This document shows positions 17,289-27,241 of a stretch of 37,998 nt of DNA, piece after piece. The notes beneath the pieces were generated by a model that saw nothing but the letters and a program-made list of their open reading frames with translations, had not been told where the DNA came from and ran no database searches. The stretch's first letter is position 1; every line of letters starts with the position of its first letter. Where the stretch lies: NCBI GenBank assembly GCA_024691325.1, contig JAILNR010000012.1, positions 1 to 37,998 on the forward strand. The letters run 5' to 3'. This stretch comes from Saccharofermentans sp. (GTDB lineage: Bacteria; Bacillota; Clostridia; Saccharofermentanales; Saccharofermentanaceae). Both the position numbers and the translations under genes were made by a program.

Positions 17289-18062
17289 TTACTTCTGTGA
17301 CCAGCGCTTTTTCTCAAGTATCCTGTATGTCAGGAACAAGAACAAAAGAGCCATAGACAAACAGAATACAAGAGGTGAAATTGAGAACACACCGTATCTG
17401 AAGTCCTGAGTCTTTGTAAAAGGACTGAACCATGCAATTGCATTTGCCACATTATTACTTGCTCTGTTGATTGCATCGGGCTCAAGCTTAAAAACAGATG
17501 ATGATAATAACGAAGTAACACCGGCAGATGCCAAAGTGCTTACTGTCTTAAGCAACTGAATAACGAGTATCGTAACAAAGCAAATGATCGCTGAAACAAT
17601 CTGTGTATCAGATATCGAAGAGGCAAAAACCCCTATGGATGTAAACAATATAGCGAGGCAGAAATAAACTATTACCGATCCCCATGTACCTACATTTACA
17701 ACACCGCCGGAAAAAGCAGTAATTATCATGTGAATGAATACATTTATAAACAGGATTGCAATTAGTGTGATAGCGGCAAAGAACTTACCGAGAACCACCT
17801 CAAACATCGAGATAGGGTTAGTATAGAAGATAACCTCTGTACCTCTCTTCTTATCTTCAGCAAAAAGGCCCATCGTAATTACAGGAATAATAACTACAAA
17901 GAATGAGGTAAGTGACATTATCTCTGTCGAGATATTTACCATACCATCGCCATACTGATTAATAAACAAAAATCCGGACAAAAATGAGAATAGGGCCATT
18001 GCAACATAACCGACGGGCGATCTGAAATATGAAGCCAATTCTCTTTTATATATTGCTAACAT
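17289..18062 (-). CDS. ABC-2 type transporter permease (GldF-like)
   Basis: This 257-residue membrane protein has six hydrophobic segments. It starts MLAIYKRELASYFRSPVGYVA, the usual ABC-2 permease entry with an amphipathic N-terminal helix before the first membrane span. EDKKRGTEVIFYTNP (about 69-83) is the conserved cytoplasmic coupling segment of the GldF/NosY type. The last part carries an extracellular loop before the final helix, then RILEKKRWSQK. The ATG at 18060-18062 has GGAGG upstream. It follows the ATP-binding subunit by 16 bases and precedes the GldG-like gene, so the three form a GldAFG-type transporter. Substrate unknown. Confidence 0.9.
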   Translation of the reverse strand: MLAIYKRELASYFRSPVGYVAMALFSFLSGFLFINQYGDGMVNISTEIMSLTSFFVVIIPVITMGLFAEDKKRGTEVIFYTNPISMFEVVLGKFFAAITLIAILFINVFIHMIITAFSGGVVNVGTWGSVIVYFCLAILFTSIGVFASSISDTQIVSAIICFVTILVIQLLKTVSTLASAGVTSLLSSSVFKLEPDAINRASNNVANAIAWFSPFTKTQDFRYGVFSISPLVFCLSMALLFLFLTYRILEKKRWSQK

Positions 18063-18078
18063 TTGTAACCTCCGTATA

Positions 18079-19020
18079 TCAGGCAGAAGTGATCGACAGG
18101 AAAATCTCCTCGAGTGTCGGATCTAAGGATCTGAACTCAAGCATCGGCCAGCCGCCCTTGCTCATTGTATAGAAAACAGATGCTCTGACATCACTCTTGG
18201 AATCACTCTGCGCTGTAATCTCAACCTGGTGAATAGATGTATCTGCATTAGAAACGACAGATACAACATTTGTAACACCGGGAATAGAACGAAGATTATT
18301 AACTACATCCTTCTCAGGTCCCTTGAAAGAAAGAGAAAGTTTTGTCGAACCGCTCAATTTTGTTGAAAGGTCAGTAATAGTATCGATAGCAGCTACTTTA
18401 CCCTTATTGATAATTACCACCCTGTCACATACGGCCTGAACCTCAGAAAGAATGTGTGAACTCAAGATAACTGTGTGCTTCTGGGCAAGCTTTCTTATGA
18501 GCTTTCTAATCTCAAGTATCTGATTAGGGTCAAGACCTACAGTAGGCTCATCAAGAATAAGGATGTCAGGATTTCCGACCAAAGCCTGTGCAATTCCTAC
18601 TCTCTGCTTATAACCCTTGGACAGATTGCCGATAAGTCTGTCAGCCATATCAACGATCTTAACCATCGAGAGAATGGAAGCAAGCTGTTCTTTCCTTTCA
18701 TTCTTGGGAACCTTCTTGAGATCACAAATAAAGTTCAGATACTCAAGAACAGTCATATCAAAATACAACGGCGGCATCTCAGGAAGATAACCTATACACT
18801 TCTTAGCAAGATCAGGTTCTTCCAGGATGTCGTGTCCGTTAACCTTTACGGAACCTGAAGTAGAAGACAGGTATCCGGTGATAATATTCATTGTTGTGGA
18901 TTTTCCGGCGCCGTTTGGTCCAAGAAAGCCAAGGACTTCGCCGTCATTAACCGTAAAAGAGATACCGTTGACTGCCTTAATGTCACCGTATCTTTTTACA
19001 AGGTTGGTTATCTCTATCAT
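18079..19020 (-). CDS. ABC transporter ATP-binding protein (GldA-like)
   Basis: The 313-residue ATPase has Walker A GPNGAGKS (34-41), the Q/signature motif LSKGYKQR (133-140) and Walker B ILILDEPT (153-160), followed by the H-loop (SSHILSE). A C-terminal extension of about 90 residues ends in the common LEEIFLSIT segment of ABC-2 exporters. I place the start at ATG 19018-19020 because AGGAGG is six bases upstream; an earlier in-frame ATG lies inside that ribosome site and would be wrong. It drives the permease encoded next (16 bases) and belongs to the cassette with GldG, DUF4340 and DUF5711 proteins. Fifty-seven bases separate it from the thioesterase gene, enough for an own promoter, though none is clear. 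Confidence 0.93.
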   Translation of the reverse strand: MIEITNLVKRYGDIKAVNGISFTVNDGEVLGFLGPNGAGKSTTMNIITGYLSSTSGSVKVNGHDILEEPDLAKKCIGYLPEMPPLYFDMTVLEYLNFICDLKKVPKNERKEQLASILSMVKIVDMADRLIGNLSKGYKQRVGIAQALVGNPDILILDEPTVGLDPNQILEIRKLIRKLAQKHTVILSSHILSEVQAVCDRVVIINKGKVAAIDTITDLSTKLSGSTKLSLSFKGPEKDVVNNLRSIPGVTNVVSVVSNADTSIHQVEITAQSDSKSDVRASVFYTMSKGGWPMLEFRSLDPTLEEIFLSITSA

Positions 19021-19077
19021 GAAGTGCCTCCTCATAAATGCACATTAATAATTATTTTATTATAAAAGGCTTATAAA

Positions 19078-19824
19078 TCAAAATAGAATTTCTGAAATAA
19101 ATACCCCTGAATTATCATCCCTGAAACCGGCTACTTCAATGGAATTTCCATGTTTTTTCACGTAAATATCAACCTTTTGACCGCTCTTAACCTCAGAAAT
19201 GTAATTAATATTAATTTCTTTTACTTTGTAAAGGTCTGTATCGAGCTTAAAAAGGGCATCATAGACCCACGCCAGGTAACGGGTATTATTGACATGATGA
19301 TTATGATCAAGCTCGGAATAATCCGCATACTTGGTAATTGCAGGTTCTCCCTCAAATGACTCTGCTTTCAAAGCAGGAAGTTTACCTGCAGATTCACCGA
19401 ATACAAGCCGTTCAGACTGAACAAGCCCTTGAGGCAAGGAATCAAGTCTTGAAGGAAAAACCGGCCGGTGGCTGTCCTTATCAGCAAGTATCCATACAGA
19501 TGACGCTTTACCAATTACGGTACCCTGCTCATCGAACACTTCAAACTCACGGTCAAAAAATAATTTCTTCGGTCCGCATGACCACGTCCTTATAGTAAAC
19601 TTCTCTTTCCAAAAGGGAAGCCTGTCAAAGCTTATCCTGTACCTTAGAACGATCCAGCAGCAGTTATACTCACCTATAGCTTCCCTGCCCCAGCCTGTAT
19701 CTGCAGCGCCGACATCAGCAGTTTCCTGCAAATCAGACAGCAAAACATACGGAGCCAGACGGCTGTCAGTACCACAGTCCGTACTCTTGGTATAAAACTC
19801 TACATCAGAATGATCAGATGGCAT
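19078..19824 (-). CDS. acyl-ACP thioesterase
   Basis: The 248-residue protein has the double hot-dog layout of acyl-ACP thioesterases (Acyl-ACP_TE family). The first half has GREAIGEYNCCWIVLRYRISF and PFWKEKFTIRTW (about 46-81); the second half carries ELDHNHHVNNTRYLAW (171-186), with the catalytic Asn/His of the NxHVNN motif. It releases free fatty acids from acyl carrier protein in the cytoplasm and so sets chain length or frees acid for export. It overlaps the upstream DUF6106-like gene by 11 bases. Substrate chain length cannot be read from sequence. It stands alone here, not next to fatty-acid synthesis genes. Confidence 0.92.
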   Translation of the reverse strand: MPSDHSDVEFYTKSTDCGTDSRLAPYVLLSDLQETADVGAADTGWGREAIGEYNCCWIVLRYRISFDRLPFWKEKFTIRTWSCGPKKLFFDREFEVFDEQGTVIGKASSVWILADKDSHRPVFPSRLDSLPQGLVQSERLVFGESAGKLPALKAESFEGEPAITKYADYSELDHNHHVNNTRYLAWVYDALFKLDTDLYKVKEININYISEVKSGQKVDIYVKKHGNSIEVAGFRDDNSGVFISEILF

Positions 19825-20353
19825 ACTGCTGCGTCTTTCTAGGATTATATCTTCTTAATATCGGATACATCTCGGGTTCAAACTCAAATATAACAACAAA
19901 GTCAACGCCTTCCTGCTTCAAAAAAACATACCAGTTATCATCTGATATCTCGTATTCTCTTTTGGACGTACAGTTAAGAACAAACTGTGATTTATTAAGA
20001 TCCTCATTAAATCTGTCAGATGTTACCGAACCGATGTATTCAGCATCTCTGATTGAGAAATCAGCAAGAACGTCGATCTTCTTTTTATTCGTAATCTTTG
20101 ACACCTCAAAATTATCATTGGTGATCTCGATAGAGTATTCAACATTCATATTCTTTATTGTTCTGTACAAAAGATAACAAAGACCAAATGATATCATTCC
20201 GGTAAAGTAGATTATGTTATACCCGAACAGGATCGGAATACCGTTTAAAAACACAAAAAATATAACAAGCGCAGTAATAGAGAAAACAGGAAACAACTTT
20301 CCCATTGTTCCCTGGTCGCGCTTTACATTATTCTCATAAAACTGATCTTCCAT
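19814..20353 (-). CDS. small membrane protein, DUF6106-like
   Basis: The 179-residue protein starts MEDQFYENNVKRDQG, has two membrane helices close together (about 23-41 and 44-64), then a soluble domain beginning VEYSIEITNDNFEVSKITNKKKIDVLADF, and ends with a basic tail. From memory this resembles DUF6106 proteins of Clostridia, although that match is tentative and the extra C-terminal part is longer than I expect. I keep the ATG at 20351-20353 because the N-terminal pattern fits the family, but there is no ribosome site before it and the groL terminator ends only 14 bases upstream. An ATG at 20303-20305 with AGGG four bases before it is the alternative. It overlaps the thioesterase gene by 11 bases. 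Function unknown. Confidence 0.65.
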   Translation of the reverse strand: MEDQFYENNVKRDQGTMGKLFPVFSITALVIFFVFLNGIPILFGYNIIYFTGMISFGLCYLLYRTIKNMNVEYSIEITNDNFEVSKITNKKKIDVLADFSIRDAEYIGSVTSDRFNEDLNKSQFVLNCTSKREYEISDDNWYVFLKQEGVDFVVIFEFEPEMYPILRRYNPRKTQQYAI

Positions 20354-20367
20354 ATAAGCAAAACAGT

Positions 20368-20398
20368 AAAAAGCAGCCTTGCTGTAAAGCAGGGCCGC
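20368..20398 (-). terminator. Rho-independent terminator of groESL
   Basis: On the minus strand an 11-base stem (GCGGCCCTGCT / AGCAAGGCTGC, with one mismatch and one G-U pair) closes a four-base loop and is followed by five T. It sits about 20 bases after the groL stop and just before the DUF6106-like gene, so it separates groESL from the next gene run. Confidence 0.88.
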
Positions 20399-20417
20399 CT
20401 GTTTCCTTCGTTATTTA

Positions 20418-22401
<1,984 letters not shown>

Positions 22402-22403
22402 CT

Positions 22404-22432
22404 ATGATAATCACTAGATTATTTAATGTCAA
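22404..22432 (-). promoter_or_regulatory. sigma-A promoter of groESL
   Basis: On the minus strand a perfect -35 TTGACA (22427-22432) is followed after 17 bases by -10 TATCAT (22404-22409). The expected start of transcription falls on the CIRCE element, which is the standard layout for HrcA repression. Confidence 0.87.
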
Positions 22433-22436
22433 TAAC

Positions 22437-22466
22437 GAATATCAAAAAAAGTCAAAATTGATATTC
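22437..22466. repeat. inverted repeat upstream of the groESL promoter
   Basis: The arms GAATATCAA and TTGATATTC are perfect nine-base complements around a 12-base centre. The repeat sits 4 bases outside the groESL -35 box and 9 bases after the LCP gene stop. It has no T-run after it on the minus strand, so it is a poor terminator for the LCP gene. It could be a second operator or a weak hairpin. Confidence 0.55.
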
Positions 22467-22475
22467 AAGCCTTTA

Positions 22476-23645
22476 TTATCTCAACAATTCGTCGATTGAA
22501 AGATCAGAGGGACAGTTCTCCAAAGCCGGCTGTGAGCTGATATCAGGTACCGGATCAAAAGGAGCAGTATCTCCATAGAAGAATTCCTGTACATATGGAA
22601 TCATGGCATTCCAGTTAGGTCTGATACTCCACTCATCACCGAACATACCTGAGTTGAAACATCCCTCAATCGGAAGCTGCATATATTCAAGAGAGATATT
22701 ATTAACATTAGGCAGGAAATTGAATGCATATTCTTCGATATCTTGTTGTCTTATATTAGTTGTTATAGCTTCAAGTATTGTAGGCAATGCAGATACTTTA
22801 CCTGCAGGTGAAAGTGCAATAAACTGATCCATCAAAGATCTTAATACTTCGACCTGTCTTTCAGATCTCTTATAGTCAGAGTCAATCTTTCTGATTCTTG
22901 CATAAGCTACAGCCTGTCTTCCGTTAAGCCAGATTGTACCTGTCTGAGTAACAGCGCCCTCTGAAGCAGGACGGCCGGAAAGCATATTTACTTCAGCAAG
23001 GTTCCAGTTAAGACCGCCTTCTGAATTCAGCTCGGAAGACGATACATCACAGTAAACACCTCCAACAGCATCAATGATATCAGCCATATGATAGAAGTTA
23101 ACATATGCCCAACCATCGATATTGATCCTTAATGAATCCTCAACAGTAGCTGTAAGAACATCCGGGCCTCCACGGCTCATTGCAGCATTTATCTTCATGC
23201 AATATGAATAACCGGGAACATGAACATAACAGTCTCTTGCAATAGAGATCATTCTAATTGTACCTGTAGAACTATTAACAGACATTACCATAATAACGTC
23301 TGACAGATTACCTGTACCAGTCTCATTGTATGTTCTTTGTCTGCTGTCGATACCAATGAGAAGGAAGTTATGTATATCATCTCCGGTATTAATAAGCGGC
23401 TGAACAGTTGTCTGTCTGACATCATCAAGAAGTACTGTTTGACCCTGATCATTTGTAACTGTTACTTCAGCTGAAGGTGTAGTTACAATATCTATCTTAC
23501 TGATAAGGAAATTCTTATACCAGATAATGAATCCGATTACACCTACCAAAAGTCCGAGAACAATGGCACCAACCGTAAGTAAAACCTTACCGTGTTTTCC
23601 ATTCTTCTGCTTACAGCTACCAGGTTTACTTCCTTTGTTTCTCAT
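22476..23645 (-). CDS. LCP (LytR-CpsA-Psr) family cell-wall ligase
   Basis: The 389-residue protein has a basic cytoplasmic tail (about 1-19), one membrane helix (VLLTVGAIVLGLLVGVIGFIIW, 21-42) and an extracellular LCP domain. The domain starts at DIHNFLLIGIDSRQR (about 91-105) and includes SDVIMVMSVN, MISIARDCYVHVPG and RGGPDVLTATVEDSL, with the conserved Asp and Arg residues that bind polyprenyl pyrophosphate and metal. VAYARIRKIDSDYKRSERQ (about 252-270) is the typical late LCP motif. LCP enzymes attach teichoic acids, capsule or other glycans from a lipid carrier to peptidoglycan. It has an AGGAGG site and follows galE by 13 bases, which fits a role in surface-glycan assembly. Confidence 0.93.
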   Translation of the reverse strand: MRNKGSKPGSCKQKNGKHGKVLLTVGAIVLGLLVGVIGFIIWYKNFLISKIDIVTTPSAEVTVTNDQGQTVLLDDVRQTTVQPLINTGDDIHNFLLIGIDSRQRTYNETGTGNLSDVIMVMSVNSSTGTIRMISIARDCYVHVPGYSYCMKINAAMSRGGPDVLTATVEDSLRINIDGWAYVNFYHMADIIDAVGGVYCDVSSSELNSEGGLNWNLAEVNMLSGRPASEGAVTQTGTIWLNGRQAVAYARIRKIDSDYKRSERQVEVLRSLMDQFIALSPAGKVSALPTILEAITTNIRQQDIEEYAFNFLPNVNNISLEYMQLPIEGCFNSGMFGDEWSIRPNWNAMIPYVQEFFYGDTAPFDPVPDISSQPALENCPSDLSIDELLR

Positions 23646-23658
23646 AAATCCTCCTGCA

Positions 23659-24681
23659 TCAATCCTGCAAACCGTCAGGATTGTTTACCTGCCAGTTCCA
23701 ACATGAACTGCACATATCATTTATATCTCTACTTGCTTTAAAACCTAATAATTGTTCTGCCTTTGCTGTAGAAGCATAGCATACAGGCAGATCTCCTGCT
23801 CTCCTCGGGCCGATCACATGAGGGATCTCATGACCGCAGGCCTTCTCAAAAGCGGCAACTGCCTCTTTAACCGAGGTGCCTTTACCGGTACCCAGATTAA
23901 AGATATTAACACCGGCATAATTATTGTCAATATACTGCAATGCCTTAACATGACCCTGGGCAAGATCGCAAACATGTATATAATCTCTAAGACATGTACC
24001 ATCCGGAGTATCATAATCATCTCCGTGAATAGTAAGTTTCTCCAATGTACCGGCAGCAACCTTTGAGATGTAAGGGAACAGATTATTGGGAATTCCCTTG
24101 GGATCTTCACCGATAAGTCCGCTCTCATGAGCTCCTACAGGATTAAAGTATCTTAATAAAACAACCTTCAACGAAGGAATTGCATTAGCACAGTCTTTAA
24201 TGATCTGCTCAAGCATCCACTTGGTCCAGCCATAAGGATTAGTGCATACACCCAAAGGGCTCTCTTCAGTAAAAGGAACATCCTCACTCTGGCCATATAC
24301 TGTGGCAGAAGAACTGAAAACAAGATTATTTACATTGTACTCACGCATAAGAGAAAGCACAGTAATCATGCTGTTAATGTTATTGGAATAATACTCGAGG
24401 GGCATCTGAACAGATTCGCCAACTGCTTTAAGTCCGGCAAAATGAATAACGCTGTCAATCTTATTCTGCTCAAATACAGTCTTAAGGGAATCCCTATCGC
24501 AACAATCGATATTATAGAATTTGAATCTCTTACCGGTTATTCTCTCGAGTCTGTTAAGAACTTCTTTTTTACTGTTAATAAGATTATCGACGATAACTAC
24601 TTCGTAACCGCTTTCATGCAAAGATATTACAGTGTGAGAGCCGATGAAACCGGTTCCACCGGTCACAAGAACAGTCTGCAT
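23659..24681 (-). CDS. galE: UDP-glucose 4-epimerase
   Basis: The 340-residue SDR enzyme interconverts UDP-glucose and UDP-galactose, using bound NAD. It shows the Rossmann motif GGTGFIG (8-14), the catalytic Ser in SSSATVYG (123-130), and the YxxxK pair Tyr150/Lys154 in PYGWTK. HFAGLKAVGES is typical of GalE, as is the C-terminal NPDGLQD. The ATG is preceded by AGGAGGG. A likely promoter lies at 24726-24754. The LCP gene follows 13 bases later, so UDP-galactose may feed the surface glycan attached by LCP. No gal operon genes (galK, galT) are present. Confidence 0.95.
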   Translation of the reverse strand: MQTVLVTGGTGFIGSHTVISLHESGYEVVIVDNLINSKKEVLNRLERITGKRFKFYNIDCCDRDSLKTVFEQNKIDSVIHFAGLKAVGESVQMPLEYYSNNINSMITVLSLMREYNVNNLVFSSSATVYGQSEDVPFTEESPLGVCTNPYGWTKWMLEQIIKDCANAIPSLKVVLLRYFNPVGAHESGLIGEDPKGIPNNLFPYISKVAAGTLEKLTIHGDDYDTPDGTCLRDYIHVCDLAQGHVKALQYIDNNYAGVNIFNLGTGKGTSVKEAVAAFEKACGHEIPHVIGPRRAGDLPVCYASTAKAEQLLGFKASRDINDMCSSCWNWQVNNPDGLQD

Positions 24682-24725
24682 AATTCCCTCCTATTATCGT
24701 AAAGCGCTCTTAAACAGCCTAAATG

Positions 24726-24754
24726 ATTATACAAATAAAAATATATTTTTTGAA
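24726..24754 (-). promoter_or_regulatory. probable promoter of galE-LCP
   Basis: On the minus strand, -35 TTCAAA (24749-24754), a 17-base spacer and a perfect -10 TATAAT (24726-24731) lie about 45 bases before the galE ATG. The rest of the 116-base gap is very A+T-rich and holds no clear terminator for the histidine-kinase gene. Confidence 0.65.
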
Positions 24755-24797
24755 TAGTATTAATTATTATAATAATGTTACGATTTTCAAAGTAAAC

Positions 24798-26363
24798 TTA
24801 TTTACCTTCATTGTTCATGTATGAAAGTTGTACCTTGGGTTCAATTGTCGGCAGAGTGATTGTAAATCTTGCACCCCCCTCAAGCTTGTTCTCAGCCTCT
24901 ACCTTACCGTCGCTTTCCTCTGCTATCGCCTTAACGAGAGAAAGACCAATACCGTGCTTACCGTCACTTCCTTTCGCGAACCTCTCGAAAAGCGTCGGCA
25001 GCACCTCCTCAGAAACACCGGGACCATCATCACTAATTATGAACTTGATATCATTTTTCTGCTTAAATACAGTGAAATCCACACGTTTGTCAGCATATCT
25101 GTGACAGTTGGAGAAAATATTCTCGAGCATTCTTAATATGTCACTCTCATTTGCAAGAATATATGCTTCTTTAATCTTTATATCAGTAATAAGCTCCTTG
25201 CCATCATGCAAGAAGTTTCCGCGAACCCTGTCTACAACATCTTCTGATACTTCTCGGACATTGATAAGGGTCTTTTTAACAGTATATGCACCGCTCTTTG
25301 ACATATCCATCTTGGAAATAGACAGAAGATTCTCAACAAGATTTGACAATCTTGTTGTTTCCGAAATAATGACATCCACTGCATTATTCTTCTCTTCATC
25401 GTTAAAGACATCATATTTAATACCTTCCGCATATCCCTGGATAGACATGAGAGGCGTACGCAATTCATGGGAAGCATTCTGGAAGAATGTCTTCTGTTCG
25501 ACATCAGCCTGTTCAAGTCTCTGAGCCATAAGGTTCATTGTATCTCCGAGACGCGACAACTCACTGCTCATGATTCTGCCTTTAACAGGAGTAAAGTCTC
25601 CCTTACCGACACGGGAAGCAAACTTAGACAGCTTACGTGTTGAGAAGAAAAGCGGAAAGGCTACGATAATACTCATAATTGTGGAAACAAGAACTGATAC
25701 AATGATCGCTCTGAATATAGATACATTAACCGCAGTTGTAAAGTTATAGTAAGTGGTCGTATCAATATATACGAGCAGATAATAACTGTCATATTCAGAC
25801 TTATCTTCACTTTCAAATCCTGAATACTCAACATCCACGAACTTATAGTAAACAAGGTTTCCGTCAACCATTGTATTACGGGTATCAGTAGACGTAATGG
25901 TCTTATAACGAGTCATATTCTCGAAAATCGTTAAAAGGTACTTCTCCGCTCTGTTTCTGGCAGACACGGAATACGAAGCGGAAGGCCAAAGGACATTATA
26001 CCCGTCACCGGATACATCATCTTCGAACAAGACGATTGAAGCTTCATTAGAAAGGTCTGAGGAAGAAACAATAGAGTTAAGAAGATTAGTCCTTATCTGT
26101 TCTTCTGAACCAAACTCATCAGGATCAAGCGAATTCCTGAAGGCTTCAGCAAATGACTGGCACGAATTAACCGCATTACCGATTCGGTTCTCACATTCGG
26201 TAGCAATATAATTTTGCATAATATAATTACAGGAAAGCCATATAAGGATTCCTGTAACCATAGTTACAACTATCAAAGAAAAATATATGTGAAGAAATAA
26301 CGGTACTTTGGAACGTTGACGCTTTCTTCTTTCCTGAACTCTGTAATCAGTCTTCTGTGTCAT
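24798..26363 (-). CDS. sensor histidine kinase
   Basis: The 521-residue kinase has two membrane helices (about 22-45 and 217-240) flanking an extracellular sensor of about 170 residues that I do not recognise. A HAMP segment follows (about 240-290), then the phosphoacceptor region FQNASHELRTPLMSIQGYAE with His299, and a HATPase domain with NCHRYADKRV (N box), SDDGPGVS (G1) and GKHGIGLSL (G2). It phosphorylates the response regulator encoded just before it; the two genes overlap by 17 bases, so translation is coupled. The signal is unknown. The tail after the catalytic domain is short and reads PKVQLSYMNNEGK. Confidence 0.94.
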   Translation of the reverse strand: MTQKTDYRVQERRKRQRSKVPLFLHIYFSLIVVTMVTGILIWLSCNYIMQNYIATECENRIGNAVNSCQSFAEAFRNSLDPDEFGSEEQIRTNLLNSIVSSSDLSNEASIVLFEDDVSGDGYNVLWPSASYSVSARNRAEKYLLTIFENMTRYKTITSTDTRNTMVDGNLVYYKFVDVEYSGFESEDKSEYDSYYLLVYIDTTTYYNFTTAVNVSIFRAIIVSVLVSTIMSIIVAFPLFFSTRKLSKFASRVGKGDFTPVKGRIMSSELSRLGDTMNLMAQRLEQADVEQKTFFQNASHELRTPLMSIQGYAEGIKYDVFNDEEKNNAVDVIISETTRLSNLVENLLSISKMDMSKSGAYTVKKTLINVREVSEDVVDRVRGNFLHDGKELITDIKIKEAYILANESDILRMLENIFSNCHRYADKRVDFTVFKQKNDIKFIISDDGPGVSEEVLPTLFERFAKGSDGKHGIGLSLVKAIAEESDGKVEAENKLEGGARFTITLPTIEPKVQLSYMNNEGK

Positions 26364-27066
26364 CGCCGTCCTGCTCGGACTTAGATGTTAATCTAAAGCC
26401 ATAACCCCAAACTGTAGATATCTTTACATCAGAATTTACGATTTTCTTACGAAGTCTTTTGACAGTATCATCAGCTACTCGCGTCTCAATCTCCGTCTCA
26501 TAACCCCAGATCTTATCGAGAAGTTCTACTCTGGGAACCGCTCTGTCGCGGTTAACCATAAGATATGCCAACAGCGTGTATTCATTAGGTGTAAGATTGA
26601 GATTCTTGCCCTCCAAAGTCGCTTTCTTTGTCTTCCTGTTAAGTTTAATATCCGCAAATTCAAGTTCAGTATCCGAAGCATCAGCAGTAGCCGTAGCTGC
26701 AGCTTCCTGTCTGGAGAATACGGATTTTACTTTAGTAACAAGCTTAATAGGGCTGAAAGGCTTGGTAAAATAATCATCGCTACCAAGATTAAGACCTTCA
26801 ATATAGTCTGAATCAGAGTCCCTTGCAGTTAACATGATAATAGGCACATTGCTGATTTTTCTTATTTCCTGAAGAATAAAGAAACCGTCTCTTCCGGGCA
26901 TCATTACATCAAGAATGATAAGATCACAAGGTTCAACGATGAACTTCTTAAGAAGATCATCTCCTGTAGGGAAACCATAAATGATATAACCCTCACGCTC
27001 AAGGAATGACTTTAACAGATTTCTGATATTATCGTCATCATCTGCAATGTAAATTACTCTGTCCAT
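26347..27066 (-). CDS. OmpR/PhoB-type response regulator
   Basis: The 239-residue regulator has a receiver domain with acidic pocket DDDD (9-12), phospho-acceptor Asp53 in ILDVMMPG, and the switch residues MLTAR and FTKPF. It then has an Ala/Thr-rich linker (EAAATATADAS) and a winged-helix DNA-binding domain ending ISTVWGYGFRL. I chose ATG 27064-27066 with AGGGTGA ahead of it; the open frame's earlier GTG lies inside that ribosome site. A -10-like TATAAT is at 27115-27120, and two tandem 12-base repeats lie between it and the gene. It is co-transcribed with the histidine kinase. Confidence 0.94.
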   Translation of the reverse strand: MDRVIYIADDDDNIRNLLKSFLEREGYIIYGFPTGDDLLKKFIVEPCDLIILDVMMPGRDGFFILQEIRKISNVPIIMLTARDSDSDYIEGLNLGSDDYFTKPFSPIKLVTKVKSVFSRQEAAATATADASDTELEFADIKLNRKTKKATLEGKNLNLTPNEYTLLAYLMVNRDRAVPRVELLDKIWGYETEIETRVADDTVKRLRKKIVNSDVKISTVWGYGFRLTSKSEQDGDDTED

Positions 27067-27085
27067 AGAAATCACCCTATCAATT

Positions 27086-27109
27086 CAATTTGTATATCAA
27101 TTTGTATAT
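27086..27109. repeat. tandem 12-base direct repeat before the response regulator
   Basis: CAATTTGTATAT occurs twice without gap (27086-27097 and 27098-27109), and a partial third copy CAATT precedes it (27081-27085). The repeat lies in the leader between the candidate -10 (27115-27120) and the response-regulator ribosome site. OmpR-type regulators bind direct repeats, usually with about 10-11-base spacing, so an autoregulatory operator is possible. Confidence 0.6.
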
Positions 27110-27153
27110 TTAACATTATACTTATTTTTTTCATTTTTTAAATAATTATAAAC

Positions 27154-27185
27154 AAAAAGACGGACCGCAGAATGTCCGTCTTTTT
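27154..27185 (-). terminator. Rho-independent terminator of rny
   Basis: A seven-base perfect stem GACGGAC/GTCCGTC with an eight-base loop is flanked by A5 and T6, so the stem can extend to 12 pairs. Read on the minus strand it ends in TTTTTG and lies about 55 bases after the rny stop. The symmetric A/T flanks make it potentially bidirectional, but no plus-strand gene is nearby. Confidence 0.88.
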
Positions 27186-27241
27186 TGGGTGATTGCCAAC
27201 TCATCAACAAATAAAACTAACTAAGGTAAAAAGTTAACTGT

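Noticed and set aside
24763..24776. 14-base A/T-only palindrome between the histidine kinase and galE
   Set aside because: It is perfect but made only of A and T, with no T-run after it; such palindromes arise easily in A+T-rich gaps.
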